From: Paenibacillus sp. FSL R7-0204
GTDB lineage: Bacteria > Bacillota > Bacilli > Paenibacillales > Paenibacillaceae
Direction of reading: 5' to 3'
Assembly: GCF_038002225.1 (NCBI RefSeq)
Contig: NZ_JBBOCA010000001.1
Location: 2,666,001-2,730,000 of the forward strand
DNA length: 64,000 nucleotides
In this document: piece by piece, positions 26,698-34,819 of the stretch
Layout: every line of letters begins with the position of its first letter
Position numbering within the stretch: the first letter of the stretch is position 1
Position numbers and translations under genes: made by a program
Notes under the pieces: model-generated
Database searches by the model: none
What the model saw: only the letters and a program-made list of their open reading frames with translations
Told to the model about the DNA's origin: nothing

Positions 26698-27834
26698 CTA
26701 TAGCTTATCGTCCTTGACGATCTCGATCTCAATTCCCGGCGGAGCGCCGGGCTCGGGTGCGGGCTGATCCACCCTTTCGGCGACAATGATCTCGTAAATG
26801 CGCAGGAAGATGATTTTGATAATCATATAGACCGGAAGCGCAATGAGTACGCCGATTAGGCCGTAGAAGTCGCCCCCCACGAGTACAAGCAGCACCGTGG
26901 TCAGCGGATGCACATCCAGTGACTTGCCGTAGATGACCGGGGACAGCACGTTATCCTGAATCTGCTGCGCAATCAGGATAACGACCGCTGACCAGATCGC
27001 CATCGAAGGCGATTCGATGAACCCCACGATAACAACCGGAACCGCCGCCAGCAGCGAGCCCACATAGGGAATGAAATTCAGCGGGATGGAGATCACGGCG
27101 AGCAGCAGAGAGTAAGGCAGGCCGATCAGCAAAAACCCAATGTACAGCAACACGCCCAGCACCACATTAAGCAGGACACGTGTAACGATGAAGCCGCTGA
27201 GTGCAGAGTCAATATCCTTGAACATCTCCTGGCCTTCCTTGCGGTACTTTCTCGGAATCAGGCCTTGAAGAATCGGGGACAGCTTGTGCCCGTCCTTCAG
27301 CATGTAATAGAGAATGATCGGCAGGGTAGCGATAACCACGACAATACTGGAGATCACTGTGATCAGGTTGGACATCGAATTGGTCACCCAGTTAATGGCA
27401 CTGTTCAAATACTCTGTCAGGCGTGTGGTCACATCCGTGTCACCCTTGAAGAAGCGGGAGAACGCCGGATCATTCTGGAGCTTGTTGAACTGATTCTGTA
27501 TACCCTCGACCAGATACGGCGTATTGTCGATGAAATTCTGGATTTGCTCGCGCAGTGTAGGCCAGACCAGCACCCAGAATAGAACGAACAGCCCGGTGAA
27601 CACAAGATAGATCAGCAGCACGGACAGCCCGCGGTTTACATTTTTGGTCCCCAGATAGTTGACGACCGGCCGCAGCAGATAATACATGAAGCCCGACAGC
27701 ATCATGGGTACGAGCAGCAGTTGAATGATAGAGACCAGCGGTGTGAACAGAAAAATGACCTTGGAGCCTAAGTACAAAATCGTCAAAAAGGCGATAATGG
27801 CCAGGCAGGTCCGGAAATACTTGCTTTGAAGCAC
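26698..27834 (-). CDS. AI-2E family (PerM-like) membrane transporter
   Basis: A 378-residue polytopic membrane protein with about eight hydrophobic segments, e.g. CLAIIAFLTILYLG, LLIYLVFTGLFVLFWVLVW and VISSIVVVIATLPIILYY. Family signatures are the N-terminal PLVSIIQLLLVPMMLSGF helix pair and the C-terminal LNFIPYVGSLLAAVPVVIVG, with QQIQDNVLSPVIYGKSLDVHPL. Relatives include sporulation protein YtvI, Na+/H+ antiporters and AI-2 exporters, so the solute is uncertain. GTG start after a G-rich Shine-Dalgarno. The C-terminus is Pro/Glu-rich. Confidence 0.88.
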   Translation of the reverse strand: MLQSKYFRTCLAIIAFLTILYLGSKVIFLFTPLVSIIQLLLVPMMLSGFMYYLLRPVVNYLGTKNVNRGLSVLLIYLVFTGLFVLFWVLVWPTLREQIQNFIDNTPYLVEGIQNQFNKLQNDPAFSRFFKGDTDVTTRLTEYLNSAINWVTNSMSNLITVISSIVVVIATLPIILYYMLKDGHKLSPILQGLIPRKYRKEGQEMFKDIDSALSGFIVTRVLLNVVLGVLLYIGFLLIGLPYSLLLAVISIPLNFIPYVGSLLAAVPVVIVGFIESPSMAIWSAVVILIAQQIQDNVLSPVIYGKSLDVHPLTTVLLVLVGGDFYGLIGVLIALPVYMIIKIIFLRIYEIIVAERVDQPAPEPGAPPGIEIEIVKDDKL

Positions 27835-28002
27835 AGCAGCCCCCCCAATCTCTTAAGTTATGTTTATGTATACGTATCTTTATAACCGAATTAGAAGAGA
27901 TTGATTCACAACCCGCTGGAGCCGTTGCTACAAACAAGGTTCAAGGAAGGGGTTCAATGCCCGAGAAGAGTGGTAATATCGCCTTAACAGGAGGGATGCC
28001 GC

Positions 28003-28470
28003 ATGCCAACATTGATATTGGGGATTTTTGGACACCGGAGTGATGCGGTGCTGGCGATCGAGGAATTGAAGGAGATTGGGATCAAGGCGAAGCATATCTC
28101 GGCTGTCACGAAGCAGAAGAACACGCTGGAGATCATCAGCAAGGATGCCGCGATTGGGGATGTGGAGACGGGGCGGGGGAATAATGGCTTGTTCGGTACA
28201 GCCCGCGGTCTTGGGGTAGGCCTGGATATGGTGGGCGATTCTGCGGTCGCAGCAGGTCCGGCAGCCCGCAAGCTGGCGGGAGCGGATCTGGAGACAGATG
28301 GACTTGCGGTCAGCCTGATCGGGATGGGAATTCCGCATGAGGATGCGGAAGCGTATGCGAAGCATGCCGATCTGGAGCATATTATTGTCATTGTCCTTCT
28401 GCCCGAAGCGGAGCTGCGGGAGAAGGTGCAGGCCATATTTACGAAGCATGAGGTCATACCTTTGAAGTAA
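28003..28470 (+). CDS. General stress protein-like, glycine-rich (YflT/GsiB-neighbour type)
   Basis: A 155-residue protein starting with a Rossmann-like strand (TLILGIFGHRSDAVLAIEELKEIG), then a Gly/Ala-rich middle (GLFGTARGLGVGLDMVGDSAVAAGPAARKLAG) typical of Firmicute 'general stress protein 17M / heat-induced stress protein' relatives. It ends with a second alpha-beta unit (ILIVIVLLPEAEL-like). The middle could insert in membranes or act as a glycine-zipper. The ATG follows AGGAGGG. It is convergent with the 28497-28814 gene, whose coding end contains its terminator. Confidence 0.6.
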   Translation: MPTLILGIFGHRSDAVLAIEELKEIGIKAKHISAVTKQKNTLEIISKDAAIGDVETGRGNNGLFGTARGLGVGLDMVGDSAVAAGPAARKLAGADLETDGLAVSLIGMGIPHEDAEAYAKHADLEHIIVIVLLPEAELREKVQAIFTKHEVIPLK

Positions 28471-28496
28471 GCGATGGGTTCGAAAAATATATACGT

Positions 28497-28814
28497 TCAA
28501 CGCAGCCGGCGGGACTTTCGTCTGGCTGCTTTTTTTTTGCGGTTCTGCACGAACAACACCGGGTCGATGTCTGTAGTTACCTTTCCGCCAGTTTCCTTGG
28601 TCACCTGCTTGGCTTTTACCAGAGAGAAAAAAGCAAACAGTTCCCCGAGCACACCGAAGCCGGCAGCAATAATCGCATAATCCTCTGCACTGAGCTCCTC
28701 GGTTTCTACAGGGCCGTCACTGCCGCTCCCTCCGTGGCCGTTAATGCCGCTGCTACTGCCATTGCCGCCGTTACCGCCCGCGCTGTCATATCCGTTGTTG
28801 TTGTAATAGGCCAT
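28497..28814 (-). CDS. Small glycine-rich single-pass membrane protein
   Basis: A 105-residue frame. The N-terminus is Asn/Gly/Ser-rich and disordered (AYYNNNGYDSAGGNGG), then an acidic stretch (VETEELSAEDY), one hydrophobic segment (AIIAAGFGVLGELFAFFSLV) and a very basic tail (RKKKAARRKSRRLR). The ATG at 28814 has AGGAG directly abutting it and GGGTGA seven bases further upstream, so the start is moderately supported. The basic tail is encoded by the T-tract and stem of the opposite gene's terminator. Function unknown. Confidence 0.6.
   Translation of the reverse strand: MAYYNNNGYDSAGGNGGNGSSSGINGHGGSGSDGPVETEELSAEDYAIIAAGFGVLGELFAFFSLVKAKQVTKETGGKVTTDIDPVLFVQNRKKKAARRKSRRLR
28502..28538 (+). 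terminator. Terminator of the stress-protein gene, embedded in an opposing gene
   Basis: GCAGCC (28502-28507) pairs with GGCTGC (28524-28529), followed by nine Ts. It lies within the last codons of the minus-strand gene. Confidence 0.8.
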
Positions 28815-29202
28815 CTCCTGTTCACCCGCTTTTCCCCATATGTAATATAAATATGTTGCTCGCTGCCATTGTGAAATAGGCGATCGGGAGGTAATTTGCC
28901 GCGCAGGATGATACATTGACAGGCTGAAATGAGCATAAATGAGCAGGAATTGATCCAATTCTTACAGCAGCAGTGAATCCAGACAGGAATAGCAGGGTTA
29001 AACTGATGATTTTATGGCGAAAAATAAGCATAGAAAGCCTCTTTACAGTTAATGAAAACGCTGTTACAATCATGAATGAGCACAAATGGTCAACATCAAT
29101 CACAAGTGATTTGAATCCAGTCATCTTATCTTTGAATTCAGTAGTTACTGTATATATAGGAATCCGGCAGCGGGTAGCTGCACATCCTAAGGAGTGAGCT
29201 GC
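28815..29202. promoter_or_regulatory. Upstream region of the fructose operon with repeated AATGAGCAYAAATG words
   Basis: The word AATGAGCATAAATG (28928-28941, followed by a further GAGCA) recurs as AATGAGCACAAATG at 29075-29088, plausible sites for the DeoR-type regulator. A promoter TTGAAT (29132-29137) - 17 bases - TATAGG (29155-29160) lies 45 bases before the regulator ATG. No gene is seen here. Confidence 0.45.
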
Positions 29203-29964
29203 ATGTTTGAAGAAGAACGCAAACGGATGATTCTGCTGTTTGTCGAGAAGCATACAAGAGCCTCGGTTCAGGAACTGGGCCAGGAGCTGTCCGTCTCGGA
29301 ATCCACCATCCGCCGGGACCTCAAGGAGCTGGAGGAAGCGCGGTTGCTGAAGCGTACGCATGGCGGGGCGGTGTCCCTGCAGAGTGTGAACTTTGAAGCC
29401 GCGGTTCCGGACAAGGAAGACCGGTTCCTGGAGGAGAAGCTGCGGATTGCCGGGAAGGCTGTGGAGATGATTGAGGAAGGCGATGCCATTCTCCTTGACG
29501 GGGGTACCACCACCCTGCAGATTGCCCGGGCGCTGAAATCATTCCGTAATCTCAAGGTCATCACCAACTCGATCATGGCGCTGAATGAGCTGAAGGACTG
29601 CCGTCATATTGAGGTATCCATTACAGGCGGGATGCTAAGGCCGGACACCATGGCTTTTGTCGGGCCGATGACCGAACGCTCGCTGGACATGGTGCGGGTG
29701 GATAAAGCCTTCCTCGGCACCAACGGGCTGGATATCCGCGAAGGGATTACGACGCCGAATATGCTGGAAGCGGCCACGAAGCGCAAAATGATTGCTGTAG
29801 CGAAGCAGACGATTCTGCTGGCCGACCATAGTAAGATCGGGCAGATCTCCTTCTGCAAGGTTGCAGATTTGCAGGAGATGGACCACTGCATTCTGGATAC
29901 CGGGATACCTGATAGCTTCCGGAGACAGCTTGATAAGCTGGATGTGGATTATACACTGGTGTGA
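29203..29964 (+). CDS. fruR: DeoR-family regulator of fructose utilisation
   Basis: A 253-residue DeoR protein: winged helix with VSESTIRRDLKELEEARLLKR-type recognition segment (residues ~20-42), then the sensor domain with DAILLDGGTTTLQIAR, TNSIMALNEL, SITGGMLRPDT, FLGTNGLD and LADHSKIGQISF. It is the first gene of a fruR-fruK-fruA operon, so it most likely senses fructose 1-phosphate. ATG 29203 follows AAGGAGTGAG; the GTG at 29194 lies inside that box and was rejected. Confidence 0.9.
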   Translation: MFEEERKRMILLFVEKHTRASVQELGQELSVSESTIRRDLKELEEARLLKRTHGGAVSLQSVNFEAAVPDKEDRFLEEKLRIAGKAVEMIEEGDAILLDGGTTTLQIARALKSFRNLKVITNSIMALNELKDCRHIEVSITGGMLRPDTMAFVGPMTERSLDMVRVDKAFLGTNGLDIREGITTPNMLEAATKRKMIAVAKQTILLADHSKIGQISFCKVADLQEMDHCILDTGIPDSFRRQLDKLDVDYTLV

Positions 29965-29998
29965 TGGAAAGACAAACATTATAAATGAGGGATGAATG

Positions 29999-30910
29999 AT
30001 GATCTATACTGTGACACTCAATCCTTCCGTCGATTATATCGTGGAGGTAGAAGAGCTAACACTGGGCGGACTCAACCGGATGAAGCGTGATATGAAGCTG
30101 CCCGGCGGGAAGGGAATTAACGTATCCCGTGTCCTGAAGCAGCTCGGCGTCGAGAATACGGCCACCGGATTTCTTGGCGGCTTCACCGGCGGCTACATTG
30201 AGACCTGGCTGGGCCAGGAGGGAATAGCCGGAGACTTCGTTTCTATTGCGGACGATACCCGGATCAATATTAAGCTTAAGGCAGGCCAGGAGACGGAGAT
30301 TAACGGGGCAGGTCCTGTCATTACGGAGACCGAGACGGCTTCGCTGCTGCACAAGCTGGATGCCCTGAAGCCGGGTGACATTGTGATTCTGTCAGGCAGC
30401 ACGCCACCTTCGCTGGGCGGGGATTTCTACAGCAGGCTGATTGCAGTATGCAAGCAGAAGGGCGCGGAGTTTGTTATTGATACAACAGGGCAGGCATTGC
30501 AGGACGCATTATCCCAGGGACCGCTGCTGGTCAAGCCGAATCACCATGAGCTGGCAGAACTGTTCGGTGTTCAGATCAGCACCCGGGAAGAGATTATCAC
30601 TTACGGACGCAAGCTGCTTAGCGGGGGCGCCAAGCATGTGCTGGTCTCGATGGCTGGAGAAGGCGCATTGTTCATTACGGGGCAAGAAGTCTACCATGCC
30701 AGCGCTCCTAAGGGCAAGGTGAAGAATTCAGTAGGTGCGGGAGATTCGATGATTGCCGGATTCGTGGGCACCTTGTCGCTGACAGGGAATGTGCTGGAAG
30801 CGTTCCGTGCCGGCGTGGCATCAGGAAGTGCCACAGCGTTCTCCGACGATTTGGCAGACAAGGCATTGATTGAAGAGCTTCGTCCGCTAATTGCCATATC
30901 TCAGCTATGA
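29999..30910 (+). CDS. fruK: 1-phosphofructokinase
   Basis: A ~303-residue PfkB-family kinase phosphorylating fructose 1-phosphate to fructose 1,6-bisphosphate. Signatures: start MIYTVTLNPSVDY, GGKGINVSRVLKQLG, GFLGGFTGGYIE, ILSGSTPPSLGG, VKPNHHELAELFG and the catalytic KNSVGAGDSMIAGFVG, with the base Asp in GAGDS. GAGGG lies seven bases before ATG 29999; an adjacent in-frame ATG at 29996 is equally possible. It lies between regulator and transporter. Confidence 0.95.
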   Translation: MIYTVTLNPSVDYIVEVEELTLGGLNRMKRDMKLPGGKGINVSRVLKQLGVENTATGFLGGFTGGYIETWLGQEGIAGDFVSIADDTRINIKLKAGQETEINGAGPVITETETASLLHKLDALKPGDIVILSGSTPPSLGGDFYSRLIAVCKQKGAEFVIDTTGQALQDALSQGPLLVKPNHHELAELFGVQISTREEIITYGRKLLSGGAKHVLVSMAGEGALFITGQEVYHASAPKGKVKNSVGAGDSMIAGFVGTLSLTGNVLEAFRAGVASGSATAFSDDLADKALIEELRPLIAISQL

Positions 30911-30956
30911 ATAACAGAGGTAAGAGGTTCAAGTACATTCGGGGAGTTGAGATTAG

Positions 30957-32906
30957 ATGAAAATTACAGATTTGATGATACAGGAAACGATGATTATGGA
31001 GCTGCAGGCTACCACGAAGGAAGGGGCCATTGACGAGCTGATTGCCAGTCTCGCGGCCAGCGGACGCATCACGGATGCGAAGCTGTTCAAGGAGAAAATT
31101 CTGGAGCGTGAAGCCCAGTCCAGCACGGGCATCGGCGGAGGCATTGCCATGCCTCATGCCAAGACCAAGGCCGTCAAGGAAGCAACGGTGGTATTTGCTA
31201 AGAGTAGTGCCGGAATTGATTTTGCCTCTCTGGATGAAGCACCGGCCCATATATTCTTCATGATCGCCGCGCCGGACGGAGCTGGAAATATGCACCTGCG
31301 AACACTCGCTGCACTGTCCAGGTTGCTCATTGAAAGCGAATTCATCGAACAGCTCATGGGTGCCAAGACGCCTGCCGAGGTGTCCGCCTTATTCGATGCC
31401 AAGCAAGCGGAGGCTGAAGCCCAGGCAGAAGCGGAAGCTAAGGCTGCGGCAGTGAAGGCTGCTCCTAAGGCAGCCGTACCGCAAGCTGAAACGGCACGGA
31501 TCATTACCGGGAACCCGGATTCACAGAGCTTTGTAGTTGCTGTAACAGCCTGTCCTACTGGAATCGCCCATACCTTCATGGCAGAGGATGCCCTCAAGAA
31601 GAAAGCCAAGGAAATGGGCGTCAATATCCGTGTCGAAACCAACGGCTCGGAGGGTGCGCAGAATGTGCTGACCGCAGAGGAAATCGCCCGGGCCAGCGGA
31701 GTCATTATTGCCGCTGACAAGAACGTGGAGATGGAGCGCTTCAGCGGCAAGCCTGTGCTCCAGCGTCCGGTTAGCGACGGTATCCGCAAGTCAGAGGAGC
31801 TGATCCGGATCGCAGTAGCAGGAGATGCGCCTATCTACCGCAGCTCTGGACGCAGTGAAGAAGGTTCTGCGCCTGTGAAGTCCGGTTCTATTGGAAGCAA
31901 AATCTACAAAGACTTGATGAACGGCATCTCGCATATGCTGCCGTTCGTAGTCGGCGGCGGCATTCTGCTGGCGGTCTCCTTCCTGATTGAACAGGTGGCC
32001 AGCCCCGACAACCCGCTGGTTAAGCTGCTGCAGAGCATCGGCGGAGGTGACGGAGCCTTCCACTTCCTGATTCCGATCCTGGCCGGATTTATCGCGATGA
32101 GCATCGGCGACCGGCCTGCGCTGATGCCGGGTATGGTCGGCGGTCTAATGGCTCTTAACTCTAATTCAGGCTTCCTCGGCGGTCTGGCGGCAGGGTTCCT
32201 GGCAGGTTACGTTGTGGTTATGCTCCGCAGAGCCTTCTCGGGCCTGCCGCGCACCCTGGACGGACTGAAGCCGATTCTGCTCTATCCGGTATTCAGCCTC
32301 TTGATTACCGGCGGGATTATGTACTTCCTGTTCGATCCGTTATTCAGCTGGATCAACGGGGGACTAACCGGAGCGCTTGACAATCTGGGTACCGGCAACA
32401 AAGTCCTGCTCGGCCTGGTGCTTGGCGGAATGATGGCCATTGATATGGGCGGGCCGTTCAACAAAGCAGCTTATACCTTTGCCATCGGCGTGTTTACGTC
32501 CAGCGGCAATACGAACGGAATGATGATGGCCGCAGTTATGGCCGGAGGGATGGTACCTCCGCTGGCAATTGCCCTGGCCACCTCATTCTTTAAGAATAAA
32601 TTCACGGAGACCGAACGCAAATCCGGTGTAACCAACTATGTACTGGGCTTGTCGTTCATCACCGAAGGAGCCATTCCGTTCGCTGCGGCTGATCCGCTGC
32701 GGGTGCTTACCTCCTGTATTATCGGCTCTGCCGTAGCCGGAGGACTGACCCAGCTGTGGAACCTCAATGTTCCTGCTCCGCACGGCGGGGTGTTCGTAGC
32801 CTTCCTGTCCAGCAATGCCGCGCTGTTCCTGTTATCTGTGCTGATCGGCTCCGTGATTTCCGGTCTGATCCTGGGGCTCTGGAAGAAGCCGGTAGCTAAT
32901 AAATAA
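30957..32906 (+). CDS. fruA: Fructose-specific PTS enzyme IIABC
   Basis: A 649-residue fused phosphotransferase permease for fructose import with phosphorylation at C1. The EIIA domain (1-~150) has the phospho-His in GIAMPHAKT (~66). An Ala/Glu-rich linker (~150-180) follows. EIIB (~185-290) has the phospho-Cys in VTACPTGIAHTF (~199). EIIC (~315-645) carries many membrane segments including HMLPFVVGGGILLAVSF, GDRPALMPGMVGG and EGAIPFAAADPLRV. GGGGAG lies ten bases before the ATG. A perfect terminator closes the operon. Confidence 0.96.
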   Translation: MKITDLMIQETMIMELQATTKEGAIDELIASLAASGRITDAKLFKEKILEREAQSSTGIGGGIAMPHAKTKAVKEATVVFAKSSAGIDFASLDEAPAHIFFMIAAPDGAGNMHLRTLAALSRLLIESEFIEQLMGAKTPAEVSALFDAKQAEAEAQAEAEAKAAAVKAAPKAAVPQAETARIITGNPDSQSFVVAVTACPTGIAHTFMAEDALKKKAKEMGVNIRVETNGSEGAQNVLTAEEIARASGVIIAADKNVEMERFSGKPVLQRPVSDGIRKSEELIRIAVAGDAPIYRSSGRSEEGSAPVKSGSIGSKIYKDLMNGISHMLPFVVGGGILLAVSFLIEQVASPDNPLVKLLQSIGGGDGAFHFLIPILAGFIAMSIGDRPALMPGMVGGLMALNSNSGFLGGLAAGFLAGYVVVMLRRAFSGLPRTLDGLKPILLYPVFSLLITGGIMYFLFDPLFSWINGGLTGALDNLGTGNKVLLGLVLGGMMAIDMGGPFNKAAYTFAIGVFTSSGNTNGMMMAAVMAGGMVPPLAIALATSFFKNKFTETERKSGVTNYVLGLSFITEGAIPFAAADPLRVLTSCIIGSAVAGGLTQLWNLNVPAPHGGVFVAFLSSNAALFLLSVLIGSVISGLILGLWKKPVANK

Positions 32907-32920
32907 ATTCAACTTATTCG

Positions 32921-32970
32921 CAAAAACCGCTGTGGAGCAGGTGTGTCCCCCTGCTCCACAGCGGTTTTTG
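32921..32970 (+). terminator. Strong terminator of the fructose operon
   Basis: AAAAACCGCTGTGGAGCAGG pairs with its exact complement across a short C-rich loop, then TTTTTG. It isolates the fructose operon from the island downstream. Confidence 0.95.
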
Positions 32971-33068
32971 TATGTCCAACCCTTGTATAATAGTAATACT
33001 GGTCACTGCGAACGCCCTCCCATACGTGTAGAGTGGATTAATTCTATGAAATATCAAAAAGTAAAATA

Positions 33069-33098
33069 TTGACATGTAATTAATAGGAAATGTATGAT
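33069..33098 (+). promoter_or_regulatory. Sigma-A promoter of the radical SAM/ABC island
   Basis: TTGACA (33069-33074) and TATGAT (33093-33098), spacing 18. The next ~140 bases up to 33246 form an AT-rich leader with no peptide gene preceded by a ribosome site. Another TATAAT lies at 32985-32990 without a good -35. Confidence 0.7.
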
Positions 33099-33246
33099 GT
33101 GCATACATAAAATTGGTATAAAGGCTCAAATTAGTGATTAAAAATAAAACGGGGAAAAACTGTGGATAGAAACATGAAACAATAATAAATCACGTAAGAT
33201 CAGGCATTTTTCCTAATTATTTTTCTCTTGGAGAGGGGATATATCA

Positions 33247-33336
33247 TTGTTTGAAATCATGAGTTACTACTTGGACAACGGCATCAGAGTGATGTTGCAC
33301 CGGGAACCGAATCAAAGAGAACAACTGCGACATTAA
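33247..33336 (+). pseudogene. Relict start of an M16-type peptidase gene
   Basis: A TTG start eight bases after GAGAGGGG opens a 29-codon frame that stops at TAA 33334. Its body (MSYYLDNGIRVMLHREPN) looks like the N-terminus of M16 (insulinase/PqqF-like) zinc peptidases, whose first strand usually reads Y-LDNG-RV-. It then runs out of frame into sequence that, read in the next frame, belongs to a B12-binding domain. The simplest reading is a deletion with its junction around 33305-33317. No zinc motif (HxxEH) remains, so the product cannot be a protease. The peptidase assignment rests on ~16 residues. Confidence 0.5.
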
Positions 33337-33364
33337 AATTGTATTCGGAGGCCCCCAGGCGACA

Positions 33365-34804
33365 TTGACAGCAAAAGATACGCTATCCTATTTCCCCTTT
33401 GTCGATGTCGTTGCTCTCGGGGAAAGTGAACTCTTTATTGTAGATTTAATGGATACCTTAGTGAATAATAAGAATTTGACTGCTATCCCTAGCATAGCTC
33501 ATAGAGAAGACGGAAGCTTTGTACAGAAGGCAATGTGTACGCTTATTCCTGGCAATAAATTAGGCGATTATACGGTGTTTGAGTATGACGAGGATGAGGT
33601 TGAGGAGTTCCCTAGATTTTTCCTGGAAGCTGGACGCGGATGCCCTTTTGGGTGTACCTTTTGCTCAACCAGTGTCTTTTGGGGCAGGAAATTCAGAGTT
33701 AAGCCCGTTGATGTTCTGATCGATGAAATGAAGATATTTCATGAGAAATACGAGGTTAAGCTGTTTGGATTAACGCATGACATGCTGACAGTGAACCGCA
33801 AGTACATCCATGAATTCTGCAACCGGCTGATTACTGAGGATTTGCCGTTCAACTGGTCTTGTTCTTCAAGAATTGATATCCTCGACGATGAGACGATTCA
33901 GTTGATGTGGCGGGCAAAGTGCACAGATATATATATTGGTATTGAAACGGGATCAACGCATATGCAGAAGAATGTTAAAAAGAATATCAATATCGAAAAG
34001 GCACGCAGCACGATACTCACCTTAAAGAAAACGGGATTTTCTCTTACAGTCTCGTTTATCTATGGCTTTCCGGATGAGACGGTCGAAGATCTGCATGACA
34101 CGCTTTCGATGATGGAATTTCTGTATGAGCATGACATTAGAAGAGTTCAGCTTCATTTGTACATGCCGCTGCCAAGCACGATAGAGACCGATAAAGTTCG
34201 TGATCAGCTGTATTTCGATGAATCGGATGTAGATTTATCCATTTATAATGCAAAAATATTTAATCGGGAACTAAATGATATGGTCCGCAAATATCCCAGT
34301 GTGTTTCTTCAATTCTATTCTTTTAAATCAGATGTCAGAAACAGATATAAACGCCTGGATCTACTTGTCAGCTTAATCTCAACAGTTATGAGTTATTATA
34401 GCTCCTGTATCAATTATCTGATCCGGAAGTATGGTCTGGCCAAGCTATATGATATGTATCTGCTGCAAATTAATGACTGTCACAATCAAATCAATGAGAT
34501 GCCGATTAAGGAAAGATTTGATTATGAATCGCGTATTCCTGTTTATTTCGGTTTGGCCGATCTGATGTTCCGGGACGAACTAGAGAAGAGTCCTTCTTTG
34601 TATTTTGAACAAGTACATAGATGTGAGGAGCTCTTATACAACTATTTTACCGAAAAGACACAGGAGGATGTTATATACAAATTCGAAATTGATATTATCC
34701 AGGCAAGACGCTCCGGCAGTTGTATTCTTAAAGACAGCTTTATTAAGTTCTCCAGACAGAACGATAAGATCAAGGTATCCAGCTTGAATGTGGAGTTGGT
34801 GTAG
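33365..34804 (+). CDS. Radical SAM protein with truncated B12-binding domain
   Basis: The 479 codons from TTG 33365 encode a radical SAM enzyme. The cluster motif GCPFGCTFC (CxxxCxxC) is at ~92-100, followed by barrel segments FGLTHDML, WSCSSRID, DIYIGIETGS and VSFIYGFPDE. Just upstream the same frame reads IKENNCDIKIVFGGPQATL, the last third of a cobalamin-binding Rossmann domain, but it is cut off by a TGA at 33290. The usual N-terminal ~60-70 residues are therefore missing. The only start candidates are weak (GGAGG is 13 bases from TTG 33365). The ~180-residue C-terminal region is helical and Cys-containing and unrecognised. It probably once modified a peptide; current activity is doubtful. 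Confidence 0.75.
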   Translation: MTAKDTLSYFPFVDVVALGESELFIVDLMDTLVNNKNLTAIPSIAHREDGSFVQKAMCTLIPGNKLGDYTVFEYDEDEVEEFPRFFLEAGRGCPFGCTFCSTSVFWGRKFRVKPVDVLIDEMKIFHEKYEVKLFGLTHDMLTVNRKYIHEFCNRLITEDLPFNWSCSSRIDILDDETIQLMWRAKCTDIYIGIETGSTHMQKNVKKNINIEKARSTILTLKKTGFSLTVSFIYGFPDETVEDLHDTLSMMEFLYEHDIRRVQLHLYMPLPSTIETDKVRDQLYFDESDVDLSIYNAKIFNRELNDMVRKYPSVFLQFYSFKSDVRNRYKRLDLLVSLISTVMSYYSSCINYLIRKYGLAKLYDMYLLQINDCHNQINEMPIKERFDYESRIPVYFGLADLMFRDELEKSPSLYFEQVHRCEELLYNYFTEKTQEDVIYKFEIDIIQARRSGSCILKDSFIKFSRQNDKIKVSSLNVELV

Positions 34805-34819
34805 TGAGGAGAGGAAGAG

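Noticed and set aside
32921..32970. Long inverted repeat as a transposon end
   Set aside because: A perfect stem with short loop followed by a T-run directly after fruA is a standard terminator; no partner end or transposase is nearby.
32972..33031. A 19-codon frame starting ATG 32972 as a possible RiPP precursor for the radical SAM island
   Set aside because: It starts at the tail of the fruA terminator, lies upstream of the island promoter and has no ribosome binding site.
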